Source of the DNA: Flavobacteriales bacterium
GTDB lineage: Bacteria; Bacteroidota; Bacteroidia; Flavobacteriales_F; PHOS-HE28
Direction of reading: 5' to 3'
DNA: 64,000 nt
Assembly: GCA_019912395.1 (NCBI GenBank)
Contig: JAIOIH010000062.1
Location: 124,001-188,000, forward strand
Of the stretch, positions 26,333-33,892 are shown piece by piece; positions within the stretch are counted from its first letter, which is position 1, and each line of letters starts with the position of its first letter. Made by a program: the position numbers and the translations under genes. Under the pieces are notes generated by a model, which did not search any database, was not told the origin of the DNA, and was given only the letters and a program-made list of their open reading frames with translations.

Positions 26333-26904
26333 TTGCCCTTGTCATTCTTGAAGAGCACGTCCACCTTCACCTTGATCACGGCAGCGATCTTCTGTTGCAC
26401 GATCCGGGGGATGCGAATGCCGTGATCGGCCACGGCCACATCGAATGCGGCGGTGACCCGCACACCTTCAGGGGCCACCACCACGGTGCACGGTACCACT
26501 CGTTCCTGCTCAATGCCGTGGATCTTCAGCGTTCCCTTGGCACGGACCGAGTACGTACCCGGCTGTGTGAGGTCAACACCTTCGATGATACGACCGGCAA
26601 ACGTGGCTGCTGGCCAATCGCTTGATTCCATGTAGTTCTCATTGAAGTGCTCCCGCTGCATCGGCGAGTTGAACCCCTCAAAACCGGAAATAGGCACCTG
26701 CACGGCGAACGTGCGTGCTGCGGGATCCACCAATCCGGTACAATTGGTATTCGATGCGGTGATGTGCTCCAAGGGTGCTTCGCTCAGAAAGGTCACCTCG
26801 GAACGGTCCAGCCGCAGAAGGACACGTTCCTGTGCGCACAGGTCCGGCGATTGGATAAGGACCGTTAGGAGGGAAAGCCATGTGATCAGGTGTCCTCTCC
26901 TCAT
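26329..26904 (-). CDS. YceI family lipid-binding protein (copy 2), coupled to the sensor kinase
   Basis: 191 residues from ATG 26904; the ORF in the track continues upstream through the tRNA and is not real there. Signal peptide ends LCAQE. YceI features: VTFLSEAPLEHITASN, MQREHFNENYMESSDWPAATFAG, GTYSVRAKGTLKIHG and KIAAVIKVKVDV. It resembles copy 1 at 20178, sharing HFNENYMESS, but has a different overall surface. Its stop overlaps the kinase start by ATGA, giving the order YceI-LytS-LytT. It could present a lipid or quinone ligand to the sensor; this is inference from gene order only. Confidence 0.92.
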   Translation of the reverse strand: MRRGHLITWLSLLTVLIQSPDLCAQERVLLRLDRSEVTFLSEAPLEHITASNTNCTGLVDPAARTFAVQVPISGFEGFNSPMQREHFNENYMESSDWPAATFAGRIIEGVDLTQPGTYSVRAKGTLKIHGIEQERVVPCTVVVAPEGVRVTAAFDVAVADHGIRIPRIVQQKIAAVIKVKVDVLFKNDKGK

Positions 26905-27050
26905 GGGTTCATCATTTTCGTCTACGTACTGAGCGAATGAAATAGCTGTTCGTTCCAACAAACTTCGCACTTCCTGGTTGAAACCGTTCCGGTATTCGAG
27001 CAAACGCCATACCGGCGAGGAAAGAAATGGGCCATGGGCACGACCTCCGC

Positions 27051-27058
27051 TATATTTG
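27051..27058 (+). promoter_or_regulatory. -7 element TATATTTG upstream of tRNA-Ser
   Basis: Exact TAnnTTTG match, 46 bases before the mature tRNA 5' end. No clear TTG at the -33 position. This is the likely promoter for the tRNA precursor. Confidence 0.6.
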
Positions 27059-27104
27059 CCGCCTTCATTCCGCAGTTGAGCCTTTCTCGCCGTAATGAAT
27101 TCCC

Positions 27105-27191
27105 GGAGAGGTGCCAGAGTGGTCGATCGGGTCTGTCTCGAAAACAGAAGTGCCCGCAAGGGTACCGGGGGTTCGAATCCCTCCCTCTCCG
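27105..27191 (+). tRNA. tRNA-Ser (anticodon CGA)
   Basis: Folds as an 87-base serine tRNA. Acceptor arm GGAGAGG pairs with CCTCTCC, followed by discriminator G. The D arm region is CCAGAGTGG-TCGATCGGG. Anticodon stem TCTGT/ACAGA encloses the loop CTCGAAA, giving anticodon CGA. A long class II variable arm (GTGCCCGCAAGGGTACC) and the T arm with GGTTCGAATCC follow. CCA is not encoded (GCC follows), so it must be added by the nucleotidyltransferase. Tandem repeats that copy the 3' end of this gene follow directly. Confidence 0.95.
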
Positions 27192-27564
27192 CCGATCGCC
27201 ACCCGCGAAGCGGGTGCATGAATGCCGAAGGCCGCGCCCAAGCTCGCTTGGGACAGCGTTCTTCGGCAATCATACGGGACCCGCGCAGCGGGTCGGCGAT
27301 CGAAGCCTCCCCCTCCGGGAAAGCGCGCCTCGCGCAATCCCTCCCTCTCCGCCAACGCTGCCCGCGAAGCGGGCGATGACTTCGGTGGACGTGTTGCCGA
27401 GCTTGCTCCAAGCAGCGGGGCCGCCGAGGTCATCAACGGCCGCGAAGCGGACGCAGCGTTGAAGCCTCCCCCTCCGGGAAAGCCCGCCTCGGGCAATCCT
27501 CACTCTCCGCCAACGCAGCCCGTGCAGCGGCCAGTCCCCGACTGTGCGTTTCCTTTGCGCACCC
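27192..27564. repeat. Tandem 159-160 bp units carrying copies of the tRNA-Ser 3' end
   Basis: The tRNA terminal sequence AATCCCTCCCTCTCCGCC (27176-27193) recurs at 27336-27353 and, as AATCCTCACTCTCCGCC, at 27495-27511, spaced 160 and 159 bases. Each unit begins with a long inverted repeat (CGATCGCC/GGCGATCG at 27193-27200 and 27295-27302; AACGCTGC/GCAGCGTT at 27354-27361 and 27453-27460). Inside each is the stem CCCGCGAAGCGGG (27202-27214 and 27361-27373). Each unit then has GAAGCCTCCCCCTCCGGGAAAGC before the tRNA-end copy. A third, degenerate start (CCCGTGCAGCGG) follows the last copy. No gene is present in the region. Confidence 0.85.
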
Positions 27565-28890
27565 ATGAATCGATCCCCGATGCACGGAGCGGGCAACTGG
27601 ACCTTGCTCCTTCTGACCCTTACTGCTTGCACCTCATCCCAGCCAGCCGTCAGCGGAAGCGAAGAATACTACTCCCCGAAGGAACCGCGCTTCGAGGACC
27701 ACGTGTACAACCCCACGGTCCATACGGTGCAATTCTTCAAGAAAGGCTTTGAGCTTTCCCCGGCCATCATCGAACTCGGAAGCCCGGACCCGTTGGTCCT
27801 TCGCTTCGACGACTTCTCCCCGGACGCGGAGAACCTCTTCTATACCGTGGTGCATTGCAACGCCGATTGGCAACCCAGCGATCTGGCCCCCAGCCAATAC
27901 CTCAATGGAATGCCTTCCGATTTCATCCCTTCTCCCCGGCAGAGCTTCAACACCCTGCGGCACTTCCTCCAGTATGAAGTGGAGTTCCCCAATGACATGA
28001 TGCAGCCCACGGTGGCCGGCAACTACATCATGAAAGTGTACCGCGACAATGATCCAGGCGATCTGGTGTTGACCCATCGATTCCTCGTGTTCGAGAACCG
28101 CGTGCAGATACAGGCGGGCATCGTACCCACACGGGACATCGAGCGCCGGGATGCGGACCAGCAGCTGGACCTGACGTTGAGCTACCCGGGGATCTCCGTG
28201 CCGGACCCGTTCAGCGACCTGAAGGTGGCCGTGCTGCAGAACATGCGATGGGATGATGTCCGCACCGGTTTCCGGCCGAAGTTCATCCGCGATTCCGAGC
28301 TCATTTACGACCAACCCAAGGAGGGCGTGTTCCCGGGAGGCAATGAATGGCGCGGCGCGGACCTGAAGAACACCCGATACTCCACCCTCCGCGTCAACCG
28401 CTTCATCACTTCGCCGGAAGGCCTGGACGAGGCCATCCTGCTACCCGACGAGAAGCGCGAATTCAAGGTCTACCTCGACCAGCCGGACATCAATGGCAAA
28501 TACCTCGTGCGCAACGACTTGGTGCAGGGCGACCCGCTCAGCGCCGACTACATATACGTCGACTTTACCCTGCCGCGCAGCATGGAACAGACGGGCGGGG
28601 ACGTGTACGTTTATGGCGGTGTCAGTGACTTCCAGTGCAGGAAGGAATTCCGTTGCACGTGGGACGCAGAGAGGAAAGCGTACACCTTGCGCGTTCTGGT
28701 GAAGCAAGGCTATATCGACTATGCGTATGCCTTCCTGCCAACGGGTACCACAGTACCGGACCTGACCCTATTGGAGGGTTCGCACTTCCAAACGGAGAAC
28801 GACTACCTCATACTGGTCTATGTGCGTGATTACCAATTGCGCTGCGACCGGCTGCTGGGCCTGCGCTTTCTGAACAGCCGAAAAGGCTGA
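27565..28890 (+). CDS. DUF5103 / type IX secretion system plug family lipoprotein
   Basis: 441 residues from ATG 27565, with lipobox LLLTLTAC. The sequence matches the DUF5103 family, which includes the plug protein that closes the SprA translocon of the type IX secretion system: YNPTVHTVQFFKKGFELSPAIIEL, DNLFYTVVHCNADW-type strands, SQYLNGMPSDFI and LLGLRFLNSRKG. The protein is all-beta and extracytoplasmic. A TTCCTTTG element lies 7 bases before the start codon, so the leader would be very short. The presence of this gene agrees with the several T9SS-type cargo proteins in the window. Confidence 0.9.
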   Translation: MNRSPMHGAGNWTLLLLTLTACTSSQPAVSGSEEYYSPKEPRFEDHVYNPTVHTVQFFKKGFELSPAIIELGSPDPLVLRFDDFSPDAENLFYTVVHCNADWQPSDLAPSQYLNGMPSDFIPSPRQSFNTLRHFLQYEVEFPNDMMQPTVAGNYIMKVYRDNDPGDLVLTHRFLVFENRVQIQAGIVPTRDIERRDADQQLDLTLSYPGISVPDPFSDLKVAVLQNMRWDDVRTGFRPKFIRDSELIYDQPKEGVFPGGNEWRGADLKNTRYSTLRVNRFITSPEGLDEAILLPDEKREFKVYLDQPDINGKYLVRNDLVQGDPLSADYIYVDFTLPRSMEQTGGDVYVYGGVSDFQCRKEFRCTWDAERKAYTLRVLVKQGYIDYAYAFLPTGTTVPDLTLLEGSHFQTENDYLILVYVRDYQLRCDRLLGLRFLNSRKG

Positions 28891-28899
28891 GCAGGAAAA

Positions 28900-29934
28900 T
28901 CACTGACGGATTACTGAGGCACTCTTGCGCAACTGCGGCACACTCACCAGATAGGTACCCGGCGCCAGTTCGGAAATATCAAGCAAACCGTTCGGGGTCA
29001 ACGTGCCGCTGGCGACGAGCGTGCCCCTCACATTGAAAACGAGAAAGGGTACGGGGGCTTGCAACTCCAGGCCCACGTTGAGCAGGCCGTTCGTGGGGTT
29101 GGGCCAAATGTCGAAGGAGCCATAACCGTCCTGCTCCTTCACCCCGGTCGTGCAATCCACCACATCGGCAATGACAACGGTATTACTTCCACTGTTGGGC
29201 ACACAGATGCGATCGTTCACGGTATCGTAGTCCAGGTCGGCAGGATTGTCAAGGCCGGATGCCAGGATGGTCGCCGGAGCTTGGGTGAAGCTGTTCTCGA
29301 AACGTGAAATCCGGTCCGGAGTCCAGCTGGAAACGATGATGCGGCCTTGGCAGTCCAAGGCGACGCCATCGAGGTACGAGAGGCTCGTAGTAAAGCTGCT
29401 CAGCTCGGCCCCGGTGTTCCTGTCATAGCTTTTGATCTTCGCGTCGATGCCCCAGTTCACCACCCAAAGGCGGTCCATGGCGGGATCCCAAACGATGCCA
29501 TTGGGCATGGTCACGGTATTGGCCACCAAGGTGGTGTAGGTCAGTTCCTCCACATTCACCTTGAAGATCTTCTTGACGTTGAAGTCGGTGGCGTATAGGA
29601 ACGCTCCATCCGTGGTAATGCCGTTGAGGAACGTGGCGCCGAGGTTCAGGTTAAAAACCTCCACTCCGTCCACCGTACTGTAACCGCGGATGGAACCGCT
29701 CATACAGGCGAAGAGGGTGTCGCCCTTCAGTTCGAGACCATAGGGAGCAGTGGGCAAGTTGGTCACGAAGGGTGTGACCGTGCCGTCATAGGCTCGCTGG
29801 TTGATGCTGCTATTGCCGGTATTGCTCACGAAATAGCGCTGACCCTCGGCATCGTGCTCCACGCTTTCGGGTCCGTTGAATTGGGCCAAAAGGGAACAAG
29901 GCACGAAGAAGAGCACAGGGAAGAGGTTTCTCAT
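28900..29934 (-). CDS. Secreted SMP-30/NHL-like beta-propeller with T9SS-type tail
   Basis: 344 residues from ATG 29934, signal peptide ending LLAQF. Repeated propeller blades read as ATDFNVKKIFKVNVEEL, GIVWDPAMDRLWVVNWG, GVALDCQGRIIVSSW and DLDYDTVNDRICVPNSGSN, similar to SMP-30/gluconolactonase-like or NHL propellers. The last 75 residues (FDIWPNPTNGLLNVGLE and ELAPGTYLVSV) form a T9SS type A sorting domain. It is probably exported and attached to or released from the cell surface. Ligand or enzyme activity is not evident. It is convergent with the T9SS plug gene, with only 9 bases between stops. Confidence 0.88.
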   Translation of the reverse strand: MRNLFPVLFFVPCSLLAQFNGPESVEHDAEGQRYFVSNTGNSSINQRAYDGTVTPFVTNLPTAPYGLELKGDTLFACMSGSIRGYSTVDGVEVFNLNLGATFLNGITTDGAFLYATDFNVKKIFKVNVEELTYTTLVANTVTMPNGIVWDPAMDRLWVVNWGIDAKIKSYDRNTGAELSSFTTSLSYLDGVALDCQGRIIVSSWTPDRISRFENSFTQAPATILASGLDNPADLDYDTVNDRICVPNSGSNTVVIADVVDCTTGVKEQDGYGSFDIWPNPTNGLLNVGLELQAPVPFLVFNVRGTLVASGTLTPNGLLDISELAPGTYLVSVPQLRKSASVIRQ

Positions 29935-30090
29935 GGGCAAATTTCAAGGGGCGCAATCTACCGGGTTACGAGCGTTGCCCGCACGGCCAGCCGTCCATGT
30001 TTCACCGATCCATCGTGGATGAGCAGTTCCATTTTGCGCACAACCCCGGATCCCGTGTGTTAGACTTGCAGAACCCGATACCCTTTTAAT

Positions 30091-30477
30091 ATGTCCACCG
30101 CAGTTTCCCATGACATCCGCATAAGTGTTTTGCCCAGCTTCGAGGCGGAACAAAGCGAACCGGACCAAGGACGCTTCCTGTTCAGTTATCGGATCACCAT
30201 AGCCAACCGCGGGCAGCGTACGGTTCAGCTGCTGCGTCGGCATTGGTTCATTTCGGACAGCTTGGCCCCGATGAGCGAGGTGGAGGGTCCGGGAGTGGTT
30301 GGCGCCGTGCCGGTATTGCAGCCGGGGGAGCAATTCACCTACACCAGTTTTTGTGAATTGCGCAGCGGCATTGGTCGCATGCACGGCACCTATCACATGC
30401 GTCACCTGGACGATGGCAGCGAGTTCGAGGCCGTCATTCCGCCCTTTGACCTGCAGATCCCATATTCAGCGAACTGA
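30091..30477 (+). CDS. apaG: ApaG family protein
   Basis: 128 residues, the usual length of ApaG. It shows RFLFSYRITIANRGQRTVQLLRRHWFISDS and VVGAVPVLQPGEQFTYTSFCELRSGIGRMHGTYHM, the core of the fibronectin-III-like DUF525 domain. ApaG is linked in enterobacteria to diadenosine tetraphosphate metabolism and Co2+ resistance; the molecular function is not settled. It precedes pruA by 48 bases, with an independent promoter-like TATCTTTG between them, so it may be separately transcribed. Confidence 0.93.
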   Translation: MSTAVSHDIRISVLPSFEAEQSEPDQGRFLFSYRITIANRGQRTVQLLRRHWFISDSLAPMSEVEGPGVVGAVPVLQPGEQFTYTSFCELRSGIGRMHGTYHMRHLDDGSEFEAVIPPFDLQIPYSAN

Positions 30478-30485
30478 GCCAAGGG

Positions 30486-30493
30486 TATCTTTG
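30486..30493 (+). promoter_or_regulatory. -7 element TATCTTTG upstream of pruA
   Basis: Exact TAnnTTTG match immediately after the apaG stop and 33 bases before the pruA start; no TTG at the expected -33 distance. Confidence 0.55.
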
Positions 30494-30525
30494 CGGCCTT
30501 TCCATCAACCTTTCCCGTTCCACCT

Positions 30526-32154
30526 ATGAGCAACGCCGTATTCAACCCGCCCGCACCGCACAATGAACCTGTAAGGAGCTATGCTCCGGGGAGTCCCGAA
30601 CGCAAGGAACTTCAAGCGGAATATGACCGTCGCATCAAGACCACCATGGATGCCCCGATGTGGATCGGAGGAAAAGCGGTGGAGACGAAGGACCTGCGGG
30701 GAATGACCATGCCGCACAAGCATGCGCATAAGCTGGGCATGAGCCACCACGGTGATGCCAAGCATGTGAAAGCCGCGATCGATGCGGCATTGAAGGCCAA
30801 GCGCGATTGGGAGCACATGCCTTGGCAGGAGCGCGCTTCCATCTACCTGAAGGCAGCCGAGCTCATCAGTGGGCCCTACCGCGCCAGCATCAATGCGGCC
30901 AGCATGCTGGCCCAAAGCAAGAACTGCTTTCAGGCGGAGATCGATGCCGCCTGTGAATTCGCGGACTTCCTTCGGTTCAACGTGTCCTACATGGTGCAGA
31001 TCTACCGCGACCAGCCCCAGAGCGCTGCGGGAATCTGGAATCGCCTTGAGTACCGCCCGTTGGAGGGCTTCGTCTTTGCATTGACTCCGTTCAACTTCAC
31101 CAGCATCGCCGGTAATCTGCCCAGCGCGCCTGCCTTGATGGGCAACACCGTGGTGTGGAAGTGCGCCAATACGCAGATCTATTCGGCCCAGGTGATCATG
31201 GAGATATTCCGCTTGGCGGGCCTGCCGGACGGGGTGATCAACTTGATCCACGTGGACGGCAAGATCGTGGGGGACACCGTCCTGCGCCATAAGGATTTCG
31301 CCGGGGTGCATTTCACGGGAAGCACGGGGGTTTTTCGGACCATCTGGGGAGAGATCGGCAGCAACATCGGCAATTACCGCAGCTATCCCCGCATCGTGGG
31401 CGAGACCGGCGGCAAGGACTTCGTGGTGGCGCACCCCAGTGCCGACCCGCTTGCCGTGGCCACCGCCCTTTCACGTGGCGCCTTCGAGTACCAGGGGCAA
31501 AAATGCAGCGCCGCCAGCCGCGCCTACATCCCCGAAAATTTATGGCCCCAAGTAAAGAAGGCCCTGTTGGAGGACATCGCAGCCATGAAAATGGGCGACC
31601 CACGTGATTTCAAGAACTTCATCAACGCGGTGATCGACGAAAAGGCCTTCGACAAGATCACCGGCTACATCGCCGGGGCGAAGAAGGACAGGAAGAACAT
31701 CAAGGTGATCGCCGGTGGCAAGTCGGACAAGAGCACCGGTTATTTCATTGAGCCTACCGTGCTGGAGAGCAAGGACCCCAAGAGCATCACGATGTGCGAG
31801 GAGCTGTTCGGGCCGGTGCTCACCGTGTACGTGTACAGTTCCAACCGCTGGATGGACACCTTGAAATTGGTGGATTCCACCGGGGAATACGCGCTCACGG
31901 GTGCTGTATTCGCCCAGGAACGTGCGGCCATCGTGCAGGCCACCGAAGTACTGCGCCAGTCGGCCGGCAACTTCTACATCAACGACAAACCCACGGGTGC
32001 GGTGGTTGGTCAACAGCCTTTCGGCGGCGCACGCGGCAGCGGGACCAACGACAAGGCGGGCAGCTACCTCAACCTGGTCCGTTGGACCAGTGCCCGGACC
32101 ATTAAGGAGACCTTTGTCCCTGCGCTGGACCACCGCTACCCGTTCCTCGGATAA
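30526..32154 (+). CDS. pruA: L-glutamate gamma-semialdehyde (1-pyrroline-5-carboxylate) dehydrogenase
   Basis: 542 residues, full length for the monofunctional P5C dehydrogenase found in Bacteroidetes and eukaryotes. It oxidises glutamate semialdehyde to glutamate with NAD+, the second step of proline catabolism. Features: PLEGFVFALTPFNFTSIAGNL, general-base region VGETGGKDF (about residue 292), catalytic Cys of GQKCSAASRAY (about residue 326), and C-terminal QQPFGGARGSGTNDKAG. No proline dehydrogenase is adjacent. It is followed 79 bases later by the FtsB/DivIC-like gene. DPP4 and peptide transport elsewhere in the window would supply proline, although that link is only functional logic. Confidence 0.97.
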   Translation: MSNAVFNPPAPHNEPVRSYAPGSPERKELQAEYDRRIKTTMDAPMWIGGKAVETKDLRGMTMPHKHAHKLGMSHHGDAKHVKAAIDAALKAKRDWEHMPWQERASIYLKAAELISGPYRASINAASMLAQSKNCFQAEIDAACEFADFLRFNVSYMVQIYRDQPQSAAGIWNRLEYRPLEGFVFALTPFNFTSIAGNLPSAPALMGNTVVWKCANTQIYSAQVIMEIFRLAGLPDGVINLIHVDGKIVGDTVLRHKDFAGVHFTGSTGVFRTIWGEIGSNIGNYRSYPRIVGETGGKDFVVAHPSADPLAVATALSRGAFEYQGQKCSAASRAYIPENLWPQVKKALLEDIAAMKMGDPRDFKNFINAVIDEKAFDKITGYIAGAKKDRKNIKVIAGGKSDKSTGYFIEPTVLESKDPKSITMCEELFGPVLTVYVYSSNRWMDTLKLVDSTGEYALTGAVFAQERAAIVQATEVLRQSAGNFYINDKPTGAVVGQQPFGGARGSGTNDKAGSYLNLVRWTSARTIKETFVPALDHRYPFLG

Positions 32155-32233
32155 GCGGTTGTCCACGATCGATCGTTGACCGGGTGCAATTCATTGAGGC
32201 ATACCCGCGTTCCTTTCTGCGGAACTTCACCCC

Positions 32234-32542
32234 GTGAAAGAAAAGATCCTCCGTTTCGTGCCCGGATTGCTGCGCAACCGCTATGGTGCCGGCCTTCTCG
32301 TGCTGGTGCTCTGGATCAGCCTCTTTGCGGACTACGACCTGTACACAATGATCAAGCTGCGCCATCAACTGGGGCAGATGCAGGAGCAACGCGACCGGTA
32401 TGCCGAGGAGATCGCCACCACGCGCGAGCAATTGCACGAACTCAACAGCGATCAGGCGCTATTGGAAAAATTTGCCCGGGAGAAATACCTGATGAAGCGG
32501 GACAATGAGGACATCTTCGTCCTCGTGCCCAAAACGAAGTGA
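32234..32542 (+). CDS. Septum formation initiator (FtsB/DivIC-like) protein
   Basis: 102 residues from a GTG start that follows CCCC directly. It has one N-terminal transmembrane helix (AGLLVLVLWISLFADY) followed by a coiled coil (RHQLGQMQEQRDRYAEEIATTREQLHEL) and the conserved LEKFAREKYLMKRDNEDIFVLV end typical of FtsB/DivIC. These proteins join FtsL and FtsQ at the division site in the inner membrane. The length is normal. No other division genes are in the window. Confidence 0.92.
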   Translation: MKEKILRFVPGLLRNRYGAGLLVLVLWISLFADYDLYTMIKLRHQLGQMQEQRDRYAEEIATTREQLHELNSDQALLEKFAREKYLMKRDNEDIFVLVPKTK

Positions 32543-32556
32543 TCAAGGCCCGTCGG

Positions 32557-32575
32557 TGCATCCTCCAAGGATGCA
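32557..32575. terminator. Hairpin between the convergent ftsB-like and slyD genes
   Basis: TGCATCCT-CCA-AGGATGCA is a perfect 8-bp stem with a 3-base loop, placed between convergent stops. It lacks a strong T tract, so it may act only as a weak terminator or as 3' end protection. Confidence 0.5.
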
Positions 32576-32626
32576 TTCCCGAAGAAGCGTGATCATCCAT
32601 TCAGGAGACCGACCTGCACTTGCGAT

Positions 32627-33097
32627 CTAGTGCTGATGCCCACCCTCGCCATGCACATGTCCGTGTGCCAGTTCTTCCTTGGTGGCTTCGCGTACATCGG
32701 TCACTTCCACGTCGAAGTTGAGAGTGACACCGGCCAGCGGGTGGTTCCCGTCCACCAGCACCTGTCCGTCCTTCACCTCCCTGACGGTCACAACGCTGTG
32801 CTCGCCAGCCTGGAACTGCATGCCCGCCTCCACTTTCTGTTCACCGAAGCGGTCCAACGGCACTTGCTGGAGCAGGTCCTTGTTGAACTCCCCGTAGCCT
32901 AGTTCCGGTGCAACAACGGCCTTGAACTTGTCACCCTTGCCCTTTCCCTCCATCTGGGCTTCGAGGCCGGGCACGATCATCTGCGTGCCTTGAAGGTAGG
33001 TAAATGCCTCGCGGCCTTCGGAGCTATCAAGGATCTCGCCTTCGTTGTTGGAAAGCTTATAGTGGAAAGAGACGACGGAGTTCTTGGAAATGTTCAT
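32627..33097 (-). CDS. slyD: FKBP-type peptidyl-prolyl isomerase, SlyD-like
   Basis: 156 residues. FKBP core with VVSFHYKLSNNEGEILDSSEGREAFTYLQG, MIVPGLEAQMEGKGKGDKF and the IF (insert-in-flap) chaperone segment with VTVREVKDGQVLVDGNHPLAGVTLNFDVEV. It ends in a His-rich tail HGHVHGEGGHQH that would bind Ni2+ or other metals. SlyD acts as a cytosolic folding helper and metallochaperone. A TAGCTTTG promoter element (minus strand) lies 39 bases upstream. Confidence 0.95.
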   Translation of the reverse strand: MNISKNSVVSFHYKLSNNEGEILDSSEGREAFTYLQGTQMIVPGLEAQMEGKGKGDKFKAVVAPELGYGEFNKDLLQQVPLDRFGEQKVEAGMQFQAGEHSVVTVREVKDGQVLVDGNHPLAGVTLNFDVEVTDVREATKEELAHGHVHGEGGHQH

Positions 33098-33135
33098 GTT
33101 CTACTTGCTTTGACCCTGTTGGTTTTCAGGCGGTG

Positions 33136-33143
33136 CAAAGCTA
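33136..33143 (-). promoter_or_regulatory. -7 element TAGCTTTG upstream of slyD
   Basis: Exact TAnnTTTG on the minus strand (CAAAGCTA on plus), about 39 bases before the slyD start; leader of roughly 30 bases. Confidence 0.55.
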
Positions 33144-33213
33144 GCAAACACCCAATGAATGCGGGCGATCGTGCTCAAGGTATCGGCTTCCCGGTGCCTG
33201 GCGGCTGTTCTGG

Positions 33214-33624
33214 TCAAAGGTGTCCGGGGCCCCAGTACAGGGTGAAGTAGAACGCGGCGAAGCCCACGAAGGCGATCACCAGGACCCATACCCATGAGGG
33301 GATTGCCTTGGGTGTTTCCGAGCCGGTTATCATGAACACATCGGTGCGTTCGCTTCCGTAGGCATTCACCGTGATGGGGATGCGATCCTCCACTACTTCG
33401 TTCGGCTTCAGACCGAGCACGGTAATGGACGGCCCGTTGCGTACTTCGAAGGGGATGGTGCGCACTCCTTCCACGCCGTTGGTGCTGCGAGCTACTATCC
33501 GCAGGCTATGCGGCCCGTCAGGCAGTTTGGTGGTATCAAAGAGGAATTTTACCGGCGGGGCATACTCCGCGAAAGGGATCGGCTCATCATCCAGGAAGAG
33601 CTTTACGGAACGCTCAATTGCCAT
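33214..33624 (-). CDS. C-terminally anchored Ig-like protein of the cbb3 operon
   Basis: 136 residues from ATG 33624, overlapping the preceding gene by 11 bases. No signal peptide; a beta-rich domain (KFLFDTTKLPDGPHSLRIVARSTNGVEGVRTIPFEVRNGP) reads like a bacterial Ig or CARDB fold. It is followed by a single C-terminal helix PSWVWVLVIAFVGFAAFYFTLYW. It is not a named subunit. Its position as last gene after ccoN and ccoO suggests an accessory or assembly role in the oxidase; no catalytic motif is visible. Confidence 0.75.
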   Translation of the reverse strand: MAIERSVKLFLDDEPIPFAEYAPPVKFLFDTTKLPDGPHSLRIVARSTNGVEGVRTIPFEVRNGPSITVLGLKPNEVVEDRIPITVNAYGSERTDVFMITGSETPKAIPSWVWVLVIAFVGFAAFYFTLYWGPGHL

Positions 33625-33892
33625 CGTGGAGGGGGGTATTGAGTATGGATCGCTTGATGTGGTCCTTTGCATCCTCATTGGGCTTCACCAAGTACTTTAC
33701 GGAGAACACCAAGGTGACCAACACGATGAGACCGGACACGTAGATGATCGGCATGTCCCAGTCACTTTGCGGCCCGGTACCGTGGGACACGCCTTTTAGG
33801 ATCTTGGGCTGTTGTTTTTCACATACCTCACAGGCCCATATGGGCAAAGCGAAAAGCAGGGCAAGGAGAATACCGGCAGTTTTTTTCATCAT
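33614..33892 (-). CDS. Small membrane protein of the cbb3 operon with CxxC motif
   Basis: 92 residues. N-terminal signal-like helix (KTAGILLALLFALPIWA), directly followed by CEVCEKQQPKILKG, a CxxC pair, then a second helix DMPIIYVSGLIVLVTLVFSVKYLV and a short charged end. The start overlaps the ccoO stop (ATGATGA). It could serve as a CcoQ- or CcoS-like small subunit, or as a copper or haem delivery factor because of the CxxC at the membrane surface; both are inferences. Confidence 0.72.
   Translation of the reverse strand: MMKKTAGILLALLFALPIWACEVCEKQQPKILKGVSHGTGPQSDWDMPIIYVSGLIVLVTLVFSVKYLVKPNEDAKDHIKRSILNTPLHDGN

Noticed and set aside
26905-27411. Upstream part of the YceI ORF of 360 residues
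   Set aside because: The extension runs antisense through the tRNA-Ser gene and its repeats and has no signal peptide; ATG 26904 begins a proper signal peptide.
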